Part shown: one piece after another, positions 45,224 through 54,991 of the stretch
Position numbering within the stretch: position 1 is the stretch's first letter
How the letters are laid out: each line of letters begins with the position of its first letter
Assembly: GCA_016858145.1 (NCBI GenBank)
Contig: JAEHOE010000175.1
Location: 124,001-188,000, forward strand
Direction of reading: 5' to 3'
Length of the DNA: 64,000 bases
DNA from: Edaphochlamys debaryana
Taxonomy: Eukaryota > Chlorophyta > Chlorophyceae > Chlamydomonadales
The notes under the pieces: generated by a model
The model's database searches: none
Seen by the model: the letters and a program-made list of their open reading frames with translations, nothing else
What the model was told of the DNA's origin: nothing
Program-made: the position numbers and the translations under genes

Positions 45224-48200
45224 CTATCGCCGCGGCGGCGGCCTAGCGTTCGGCGGCGGCCTAGCATTCGGCGGCGGCCTAGGATTCGGCGGCGGCCTAG
45301 CATTTGGCGGCGGCCTAGGATTCGGCGGCGGCCTAGGATTTGGCGGCGGCCTAGCATTTGGCGGCGGCCTAGCATTTGGCGGCGGCCTAGCATTTGGCGG
45401 CGGCCGGGGCGGCGGCGGGGCTCGAGGTGGCGGCGGGAGCCGCGGCGGCGGCCGAGGCGGCGGCGGCGGGCGGGGCGGTGGTGAGGGGCGCGGGGACGGC
45501 GGCGGCCTTGGCGGGGGCGACAGAGTTGAGGGGCCTGGGGACGGTGGGCGCGGCGAAGGCGGGGGCCCGGGGGGCCTAGGCGGTGGCGGCGGGCTGGGAG
45601 GCCTTGGTGATGGGGGTGGCGACGGGCTGGGAGGCCTTGGTGATGGGGGTGGCGACGGGCTGGGAGGCCTTGGTGATGGGGGTGGCGACGGGCTGGGAGG
45701 CCTTGGTGATGGGGGTGGCGAGGGCTGGGGCCGAAGAGGCGGGGAGGGTGGGAATGGCTGCGGTGGCGAGGGTGGAGGCCGGGGAGGGGCCGGTGGTGGT
45801 GCAGGTGAGGGCGGGAGGGGCGGCGGTCTCGGGCCGGGCGAGGGGGGCAGCGGGCTGGGAGGCCTTGGTGATGGGGGTGGCGGGGGCGGGGGCCGCGGGG
45901 GCGGGGAGGGCGGGAATGGCTGCGGTGGCGGGGGCGGAGGCCGGGGAGGGGCCGGTGGTGGTGCAGGTGAGGGCGGGAGGGGCGGCGGTCTCGGGCCGGG
46001 CGAGGGGGGCAGCGGGCTGGGAGGCCTTGGTGATGGGGGTGGCGACGGGCTGGGAGGCCTTGGTGACGGGGGTGGCGGGGGCGGGTCCGGCGGAGATGGG
46101 GGTGGAGGCCGAGGAGGGGCCGGTGGTGGTGCAGGTGAGGGAGGGAGGGGCGGCGGTCTCGGGCTGGGCGACGGGGGCAGCGGGCTGGGAGGCCTTGGTG
46201 ATGGGGGTGGCGACGGGCTGGGAGGCCTTGGTGACGGGGGTGGCGGGGGCGGGTCCGGCGGAGATGGGGGTGGCGAGGGCGGGGCCGGCGGAGATGGGGA
46301 GGGTGGGAAAGGCTGCGGTGGCGAGGGTGGAGGCTGGGGAGGGGCCGGTGGTGGTGCGGGTGAGGGCGGGAGGGGCGGCGGTCTCGGACTGGGCGAGGGG
46401 GGCAGCGGGCTGGGAGGCCTTGGTGATGGGGGTGGCGACGGGCTGGGAGGCCTTGGTGACGGGGGTGGCGGGGGCGGGTCCGGCGGAGATGGGGGTGGCG
46501 AGGGCGGGGCCGGCGGAGATGGGGAGGGTGGCAATGGCTGCGGTGGCGCAGGTGAGGGTGGGACGGGTGGCGGGCTCGGGCCGGGCGAGGGCGGCAGCGG
46601 GCTTGGCGGCGGCGAAGGCGGGGGCGGCGGCCTGGGTGGTGAAGGCGGGCTTGGCGGTGGACTGGGGCTTGGCGGCGGGGACGGGGGCTGAGGCGGACTC
46701 GGCGGGGGCGGCTGGGGCGGGGCGGGGGGACTAGGGGGCGGAGGCGGCGGCAAGGGTGGCCTTGGCGGCCCCGGGCTGGGCGGTCGTGGGCTGGGCGACG
46801 GCGCTGGCGGCGACGGGGGCCGCGGCGGCGGCGTCGGGCTCGGTGGCCTCGGCGGCCGCGGCGGGGGAGTCGGCGGTGGCGGCGAGGGGAAGGATGGCGG
46901 CATAGGCGTCTCTGGAGGCGAGGGGGGATCGGGAGAAGGCGGCGCCGGCAGGGGTGGCCTTGGCGGCTTAAGAGGCGGCGGCGGCCGCGGGGCTGGCGAC
47001 GGCGGCCGGGGCAGCGGCGCGGGAGGGCTCCGCGGGACTGGCGGCGGGAAGGACATGATAACACGCGCCAGGCTGGGGCACTCGGTGGTTGCGTTGAAGT
47101 CGTAGCGGCAGATCGCGACCCGAATTACGTCGGGGGCGACCATGGCGCCGGCGTAAACCACCTGGCCAACGGCAGCGCGACGGTTCGGTCAGGGACGGAC
47201 AAGCGGGCAGGCCTCAGGAACAAACGACCAGAGCAAATGCTAGAATGAGGCAAGGATGGGTGCCAGGAAGCGGACAGGCAGCCTCTGCTTTCCTTCGGCT
47301 CACCATGTTGTACTTCTGCAGGATGTAGAAGTTGAGCGACTGAACGCCGCGCAGCCAGGTGATTTGCGGATCCCAGTACATGTACTTGGCGTCGTCGCTC
47401 TCCTGCGGGGGTGCAAGGGGGGCGCGGAGGGGCAGGGGCAGGGCGCGTGTGAGGCAGGGCTTGAGCAACCAGGCAACATCGTGTCGGGGCGTGGGCGCAG
47501 TCTGCGGTGGTCACCCAGCCTCATCCGCTGCACACCCAACCCGCACCCGTCATGCTCACCATGGTCCCGTTCAGCTCGTGGATGTTGACGCGGTTGCCGT
47601 AACTGGTGCCCGACAGGCGGATGTCCATCTTGCGCGGTGCGCGGTAGGACTGCGGGGCGCGAGAGCAGGAGGCAAATTGGAGAAGGCGAAAGGGTTTAGG
47701 GCACAGCGAAAGTGCTGTTCGTCAAGGCCTCAAGATTGGGTCTTCATGGGATTGCTGAAGCGCCTCTCAGGCCCTGGACCCTGTGACTGGCGTTGGCCCT
47801 CCCCCGGCCCCTGTGACCGGCGTTGGCCCTGCCCCAAACAACGCGCACCAGATACACATGTTTGGCCGTCTTGATGTCCGCTGCGAGAGGAGAAAGAGCA
47901 TGGGTACATAAGAAACGAACGGCAGAACTTGTACACCAGGGAAGCTTACAAACCGCGGGGGCTACACCCAACCCAGGGCCGGGGGCAACAAGCAGGAAGG
48001 CCCGAGTGCCGAGACCGCGGAGCGCTCACCCCATGACGAGTGCCAGTCCGGGCGGATGCGGATGTAGCAGTTGTCGGGACCGATGTAGGTGGCTGGGGAA
48101 ACGCCCGAAATTAAGGGGAGCAAGAGCTCGCTTCAGGAGTCCGCCACGGCCATGAGCCATCAACAGTCAAGCCAGTACAGCACTCGCCCCGCAGGGCTCT

Positions 48201-51200
48201 TCAGCTACCGGTCCATACCACAACGGTCAAGCGCCCTCCACGCACCGGGGAGGTTGAAGGCCACCGCCTGGCCCGCGGGCAGCTCCGCCCCCGTCAGCAG
48301 CTCGCCGCCGACCACGGGTGTGGCCCACCGGAGCCGTGCCAGCTCGGGGCCGTTGGGACACGCAATGCCCTGCCCCATGAAGGTGCTGAGGGTGAGGTGG
48401 GGGAGCGGAGCAGGAGTTCAGTGTAATGGGACAATGTCGCGCCGGACCTGGCTATCCCCAGCCGCAGCCGCCCCCCCCCACATCAACCCGCGTTCATGAC
48501 CGCCACCTGCCTAGGACCCCAGTCCCCAGGGTTCAACCCTCCCCGTGAAGTTATGGGGCCCTCCCCGTGAAGTTATGGGGCCATGCGTGTCCGATTGCCG
48601 TTGCCGGTTGCCGTACGACCGCTTTGGCGCTTCTTTTCTGGCGTTGCGCCAAGCACCAAACACAACCTCGCTCTATCCCATAGCGTAGTATAGCCGACGA
48701 TGCCACGCTGCTCGAGCGCTTGGGCCTCAGCAGATTACGAGCAACCATCGCCTGTTCCAAATCTTCGCGTTGGGCAAGGCGGCAGTCGCCGGCCACGACC
48801 ACGCGGACCGAAACACGACCGGCCAAAGGCAGGGCCGCAGGGAGGCCCTTAAAAAGCGTGTCGAGACCACCGACGCTAGGATGCGCGACAAGGAGACTCC
48901 TAGCGGCATCAAGCAGCAGCTAGCGGCCTGGAGGATCACGCTGAAGAGGAAGATAGAGCCGCTGGGGCCCGGCGGCATCAAGGCGTACGTGGAGCTGGAC
49001 CAAAAGCGCGAGATGGATGCCGCCCGCGCGGTCGCCCGCCGCGCCGACAAGAAGCTCAAGGGCCTGTGCACCTACAGCGGCTGCGAGAACCCGGTCGACG
49101 ACGACGGGCGCTCGGGCTTGTTCTGCGACGCGCACCACGACTATCACAACGCGATGCGCCGGGCATGCGACCAGCAGCTCATGGCGGAGGCGATGACTGA
49201 GCTGCGCGCGCTGGGCGGCTTCAAGCTGGTCAAGGGCTGCAAGGAGCGCCACGAGCGCCTGTGCACCTTCTGAGCCCCGACCCACATCAACTATAACTCA
49301 ACCGGTGTTTGTCAACACCACCCTCGTTTCGGACCCCGTACGGTTATCCCCAGACCCCAGTCCCAGTCCCAGTCCCACACCTCCAATCGTTGTATTCTTT
49401 CGGCGGTACACCTGCGGGCACAGAGTGGAAAATGGGGAAGGGAGGTGAGGGATTGAGCCAGAGAGCGAGAAGAAGGACCGCACAGTCCTGGTATTCTTTT
49501 GGCGGTACACCTGCGGGCATTGGGGAATGGGGATCGGGAGGAGGGGGGTTAGTTGAGGGCGAGTGACCCGTCAATCCTGGTACTGGAAGGGGGGGAGGGG
49601 GCCCAAAACAGGGGACCGCACAGTCGGCGTATTCTTTAGGCGGTACACCTACGGGCACAGAGTGGGAAGAGGGGGCGAGGGATTGAGACAGAGAGTGAGA
49701 CCAGGGACCGCACAGTCGGCGTATTCTTTAGGCGGTACACCTGCGGGCACAGAGTGGGGAGAGGGGGAAGGGGGGGAGGGGGCATGAGCAAGGGAGGAGG
49801 GAGCCAAAAAACCGAACCAATCGTTGTACTCTCTTGGCGGTACGCCTGCGGGTGCACAAAGTCGGGGAATGGGGGATAGGGTTTAGTTGAGGGCAAGGGA
49901 GGGATCGCACAATCCCCGTAGTATAAGGTGAGCTGCGGGCAGAGTTTCAGGGCAGCCTAGGTCGGCTCCAGACACCCACCCATACTGCACACCCACTAGT
50001 GCCAAGTCCAGCACCATCCCACCCTACGCTGCGGCCCTCAATCAGGCCAGATTGGCAGAGCTGCCCCGCTCACCCTGCCAAGAGTGCCAGATGCCGTAAT
50101 TGCTGCAGACACAAGGGCAGCAGATCGGTGAGTGCGCCTGGGCAGTTTGAAAGGGGCGCGCATGCGCATCCCCGCCTTCGGCACGTACGGCACTCACTGT
50201 ACGACCTCCTGCAGGCGCACGTATGTCTGGAACAGGCCGTCATTGGTGGTCTGGTAGAACGACTGACGGCCTGGGACGGTTGCCAGACCAGCCTGTGGGG
50301 AGCGAGGCAGGGGCACTAGAGTGGTGAAGCCATGACGAATCGAAGGCTGAAGCACGTTTGCCCACACCCTGCCCCCCCCCAGACTTACCCACCAACAGAA
50401 GGGGGAGGCCCCGCGGGGCATAATGTCTGTGGGGCAGTTGGGGTGGGGTGTGCGCGGGATGGACGTAGAACCCTCAGGTACAGACTCCATACCACTGGAA
50501 CCCATGCGGCCAGTCCGGAACCCATGCGGCCAGTCCAAGACGGAACCGTGGCCGACGGTACCCGGCCACCGCCCGCCGCCCCGTGCATCTCCCGGCACCC
50601 CAATGTCATCATGAAGGCCCGACCCGACACTCGCGCAGCACACTCACACTGGTAGTGCGTGAAGCTCCACCACGTGGTGCGGCCCAGCAGCGCCTGGGCG
50701 GCCTCGTCCGCGGCGTTGGCAATGTCCACCCAAGCCTGTCGCGACGTTTTGGGTGTTTGGGGACACAATCTTACGGCTTGTCAGGGCCAGACTATGCACA
50801 CACATGCGCGCAGCGCCGGCAGTGTGATGCGCCGCGCCCAGAGCGACTCACGCACTGAGTGATGAGCTTCGGTGTGCAAGCGATGCGGACCCGGACGATC
50901 GTCAAGGCACGTGGGTCGATGCTGAGCTTGCCGTACGAGCAGGTCTTCAGCTCGTACGAGACGCCCTCCACCTCGCCGTCCAGAGTGCTACCCATGTAGA
51001 TCCTGGGGGATAGGGCAACGCACCAATCAGGATCCAGTGGATCGTGGGTGGGAAGTCTCACGCTATGTGCCCCGCAGTGCCACGGCTGCCTGTAGAGAAG
51101 CCCCGCAGGTACACGTCTCGGCCCTCGACTCTGTCCTCCCTTCCGACAAGCGCCCAAACTCAGGGCCCTCGGGTTCAGTGGCCCCAGTCGGCGGCACCCA

Positions 51201-53147
51201 AGCCTATGCTTCCCCTGCGGTGGCCCGCCTCGTCTCCACACCGCCCGCACACAGCCGTGTCCTCACTCCACCACCCCCTCCGCCCATTCCTCTTCCCCGT
51301 TGCTCCGGTAAGGTCAGCTCACCTGCGGGCGGCCGTCTCGTTGATGCCCGGCCCAAGGTCATCATAGCCGTCGTCCGCACAGCTGCTGTAGTCCTGTGGC
51401 GGGGAGGTCCGCACACAGAGTTTGCCCACGACAGCCTGCGGCAGCCACTTCAAGGACGGACTGGGGTTTCTCGACTCGACAGCGAGCTTCCTTGGCCCTC
51501 TAAAGCGTCCCCGGGCTCCCCCACTAACGCGCCCACTCCCTGCAAGGTCAGCCGGCCTTGGGCCCCTGCACTCTGCCTGCACTGCACCCGCCCAACCCCA
51601 TTCTGCGCAGCGCGCACCGCCCGTGTCGAGACACGCCGCTCCGCCCCGCCCCTCCCTCCCCCGCACCAGCAGCAGCACCAGCAGCCGCTGCACCGACACC
51701 TGCGTGGCGTCCTCCCGGGGCGGCTCCACCAGCGTCACGTTGTCAGCCGTGCTGAGGTCACACGTGTTGGCGTCCAGGGCGCAGGCCTGCAAGAGGATGA
51801 CGAAGTAGGAGGGGCCGACAGGGTGGTTAAGGGGGGTTCGGCATACGGTGCAAAGTCCTCTGACCCATGGCCCCTCGGTGTAGCCTAAGCAACTGCTCCT
51901 CGAGCAAGGGTCACACACGCGCGCCGGCAGAACTGCAGGCCGGCGGACCAAGGCTTTGGACCCTGAGCGTGCCCCCCCTTCCCCGCCCCCACCAGCGCGA
52001 TTCGGGCCCCGGGCGCCATGTCCTCATCGTCGCCCTCCTTGTCCTTGTTCTTGGACTGCTTGGGCCGCTGGCCCTGTGGGGGTGGGGATGGGGGTAGGGA
52101 GGGGTGGCGTTGGCGACAGGACCGGGTCCTTGGCACACGAGGGTCCAGGCAGGAAGCGCCCAGACAACCTCCACGTCACACAGCGCAAACCCTGAAAACC
52201 CCTGCGCCCTCGGGCGCCGTGCCCTCATCGCAAATCCCCGGAACCCCGCGCTCGCCTTCTTGAAGGACACGAGCCGCCGGTCCGTGTCGCTCTGCACGGC
52301 CCACTGCTGGCCGCCGTCGTGTATACTCACAAACACCAGCGTGCCCTCAACCTGCTTCTTTATGCTGCCATAGGCGTTGCCGTTACCATTGCCGTTGCCA
52401 TTGCCGTTACCGTTGCCGGGTGTCCCCCCGGCGCCCGGTGCGGCGCCGTTCCCGACGCCGTCTCCGCCTCGGCCCCGGTCGCCGCCGCGGGAGGCAGTCA
52501 GCGCCCTGCTGCCGGAGCGGGCGCCTGCAGGAGGTGGGTGGACACAGGAGCGGCGACAGGGTCAAGGGGGAGGAGTGTTGACATGCGGTGCCTCAACCGC
52601 AACAAGGCCCGGTAAAGGGCCTTACATTCTGGCCCAGCGGGCGGAAGTGCGACACACGGTACCTAGCGGGGGCGGCGGGGCCCGGCCACACGGGCCACGA
52701 ACCCTCGCACGAGGGGGCGAGGCTCGCGGCTGAGCCGTTGGTCAACAGGGGAAGCGGGAAGGAGTCATGCCTGGCCCAGAAGCAGGCCTTCTTGTGTCTT
52801 GCATAGCTCAGCCAGTGTGTCGGGATTGGGAATCCGACGGAACCAGTGTCTTGACCCACTCGCAAGCCTCGCTCAGGGGGGCTTCCGCGCACCGCAAGCT
52901 ACAAGCGACGCGTTTCTCAAGCAATAACGGCACTCGGCGCTGGTGATGGTGCGCGAGGGGCGAAGCGTCACGGTTGCCTTATGCCGACTCGGCCGCGGCT
53001 CGTGGCTCGGAACAACAGCGCTAATATGTGCATATTGCTAGCGAGCTAAGGCCCACAACCATGCTGCAATTACGGCTCACCTGCCACCTCCAACGCTAGC
53101 AGAAGCGCTAGGCTGACCGCGGCTTGCGCGAGCCTCGCGCTCCTCAT
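45224..53147 (-). CDS. M11-2: gametolysin-like matrix metalloprotease with very long Pro-rich tail
   Basis: Secreted peptidase M11 protease of the algal extracellular matrix. Exons in transcript order: 53147-53081, 52524-52256, 52073-51993, 51786-51667, 51393-51323, 51002-50852, 50735-50648, 50426-50389, 50292-50198, 50102-50074, 49411-49381, 48385-48246, 48092-48030, 47880-47849, 47649-47560, 47402-47304, 47161-45224; the sum is 3,402 bases, fully in frame, 1,133 residues. Signal peptide MRSARLAQAAVSLALLLALE. A Gly-Asn repeat linker precedes the pro-region (LVFVSIHDGGQQWAV). The zinc site is QEVVHNYGIWH (about 323-333), then EYNDWS, TFMGQG and ACPNGPELARLRWATP. The core ends DVIRVAICRYDF, followed by about 615 residues of PPSPRPPSP-type hydroxyproline repeats. 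The intron after exon 2 has a GC donor (AAG|GCGAGC). The 31-base exon 49411-49381 is one of six tandem copies. Confidence 0.88.
45233..45413. repeat. 18-bp tandem repeat encoding PPPNA/PPPNP
   Basis: About ten copies of GGCGGCGGCCTAGCATTT-like units at the 3' end of the M11-2 coding region. In the gene's sense they encode RPPPNA or RPPPNP, an Asn-containing variant of the Pro-rich tail. Confidence 0.9.
45590..46560. repeat. nested minisatellite in the M11-2 Pro-Ser tail
   Basis: A 33-base unit (GGGCTGGGAGGCCTTGGTGA...) occurs four times in a row at 45.59-45.73 kb. Larger blocks of roughly 160-240 bases that contain it recur up to 46.56 kb. The frame is kept throughout, so the tail changes length in whole-codon steps. 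Confidence 0.85.
48538..48581. repeat. 22-bp perfect tandem duplication
   Basis: CCCTCCCCGTGAAGTTATGG plus GG, twice in a row, inside the M11-2 intron between exons 11 and 12 and near one edge of the foreign-looking stretch. Confidence 0.85.
48881..49273 (+). CDS. small ORF nested in an M11-2 intron, opposite strand
   Basis: Not recognised. 130 residues from the first in-frame ATG; the frame is open from about 48770, so the true N-terminus may lie further upstream. The protein is charged and helical (KQQLAAWRITLKRKI, YVELDQKREMDAARAVARR), followed by a Cys/His cluster, C-x4-C-x13-C-x2-H, in LCTYSGCENPVDDDG and LFCDAHHDYHNAMRR, which looks like a zinc-binding knuckle. It ends KERHERLCTF. It lacks the Ala/Pro runs of neighbouring genes. 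It could be a nested gene or a remnant of a mobile-element ORF; no element ends are identified. Confidence 0.45.
   Translation: MRDKETPSGIKQQLAAWRITLKRKIEPLGPGGIKAYVELDQKREMDAARAVARRADKKLKGLCTYSGCENPVDDDGRSGLFCDAHHDYHNAMRRACDQQLMAEAMTELRALGGFKLVKGCKERHERLCTF
49381..49932 (-). repeat. tandem array of a tiny M11-2 exon with its flanking intron
   Basis: Six copies, unit length 87-138 bases. Each has a polypyrimidine-CCCGCAG (or CCCGTAG) acceptor and a short exon body. In the gene's sense the exon bodies start at 49411 (a), 49510 (b), 49648 (c), 49740 (d), 49845 (e) and 49932 (f). Copy a is 31 bases (reads VPPKEYNDW, phase 1 to 2) and fits exon 12. Copies b, c and d are 27 bases, phase 1 to 1 (VPPKEYQD, VPPKEYAD, VPPKEYAD). 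Copy e is 28 bases (VPPREYND), phase 1 to 2. Copy f is 22 bases and strongly diverged. Confidence 0.85.
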
Positions 53148-54991
53148 GTTTTGCGTTGCACGCCGCTATCTTTACTCGCCGTTAAACAAAACTTATGTGT
53201 GGGCTCCCGATGGCCAACCCACCAGACACTGGCCAACTCAAATGCGTGGCGAGTTGCCAACGCTGCAAGCTGCGCTGCGGTTAAGATGGTTCGTGGATGC
53301 ATTAGCAACGCAGCAGCCATTAACGAAACAATTTGACGGAGCCGGCGGCTATTCGCCCATGCCAACGCGCTGCCTAGAAATTGCAGCGACGCCCGGGCGC
53401 CCGTCGAAGTCGCCCGTCGACTGTTCACGCGCCGGCCAAGTCCAGCGCGAAGAGCGCTTGATATACAGCAAACCCCTTCAATTCGTCGAGGAATCGACTG
53501 TGTCGTTGTAAATCGTCCAGTCGAGGTCCCGAGGGTCTTCTCCGGACACGGGCGTCTCCGGCACGCCGCAGTGGGAACACTGGACGAGGCTGGACGACAC
53601 TGGACGACACGTTTCGTCCAGGGGCACTGCCCAGCACAGTGCAGGAGGCTCCTCCTGGCACGGCGCGGCTCTACAGCGAACCGTCACCCACACAAGCGAC
53701 CTGGAGGGTGGCGGGCGGGGGCTGGCGACCAGTGGCTTAGTCAGGCTTTCTCCACCCACGACTGCACCCGCAGCCATATGGCCCCCCGGCAATCCCCTTG
53801 TCGCGTGAAATGGTTGGTGTGCCCTGCGAGTCTGCTACAGACCTAAGCACTTTAGCGAGGAACATTTCGATAAGGCCCCCCGAGGCCTCTCCCGTGGGCT
53901 GGTGGGCAGCCTCCAACCGTAGCCAATGATTCCCCAAGCTGAGCGCTCAGGAGCGCTTCCGACACAAAACTCTTCCCCCATTGCTGCCTACGTGGCCGCT
54001 GGCAGTTGGGCCCACCGGCGCCGTGTCCTCGCCATGCTGTGTGCGTGTGTGGTTTCGTGTGTCCACTCTGCTCCTTAACGCTGGTGGCATGCAGGCCTTG
54101 CTCAAGCCATCCTCTCCCTGTCCGTTCGACTGGGTGGAGTTGCTGCCGGTATCAGCTGGTGTCGAATGGGAGCTTGAGGAGCGCACGCATCAGGAGGGCG
54201 GACCTCCTGGCACGGACAAGGCCAACAACAGCGATTGCACAGCCTGGGCCTGTGTGTTGCTCAGCGTGAGTGCAGACCCGAGACCCCCTTGCATTCCAGC
54301 TACTACTGCCGTGACGACAGGACGGCAGCCAAGAGCCCAAGCCTACCGGTACGATGCGGACGTCCTCGGCGACGGCCAGGGCCGCAGCAGGGCCCTCCTT
54401 CAAGGATTGCGAGCGAGTTACTAAACGCTCCGGCCCTCTCCACCAGCGGCCGGCCAACACCAACAAGGACTGACAAGGCTGAGGCAAATCTCAGCAACCC
54501 CTGCATCGCCACGCAGCCGTCCGAGGGCACCGTCCACCGTGGTGATGCATGCCCACTACTAGACACGCACCACTGGGCAACGAGTGCACACCTCATCCCT
54601 TCAACGTCTTTGCGGGAGGCATGAATGAGAGCACTGATGCGGGTATCGCAACCCACGCGTGTCATACTTTCACGCTAGGTCACAGCTGAACACATAAATA
54701 GGGGTGGCATGCGCACTTGCAGATGAATGATTAATGCAGGCTTGTCACGCTGCCTTCGCTCCAAAAGCTACCCCTGCTTTGCCTGACTGGCGCCTGTTTC
54801 CGGCGCATCCTAGGAAGAGGATGAAGTTAAGCCGAATGCACTTCTACGTTCTAGGCGTCGTACGTAAGCTGCTAGGACAGACCGGCACCTAAGCTGTAAG
54901 CCGCTCCACCTCACACACCCCAAGCCCGGCGGCTGACGGTGTCGTGGAGCTGGCGCACGTGGCGCCAAGCCCTGGGGCCTCCGCGCTGCAT
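53148..54991. other. spacer between M11-2 start and M11-3 stop
   Basis: 1.8 kb with the M11-2 promoter and M11-3 3' UTR. It contains a short GGACGAC-type repeat near 53580-53610. No credible exon. Confidence 0.45.

Noticed and set aside
45114..46691. Long Gly-rich open frames on the plus strand opposite the M11-2 tail
   Set aside because: They are the antisense of Pro codons (GGN against CCN). The minus-strand exon is fixed by its protease core and splice sites.
49381..49932. CRISPR array
   Set aside because: Units are irregular (87-138 bases), carry splice signals and an exon of the host gene, and the genome is eukaryotic.
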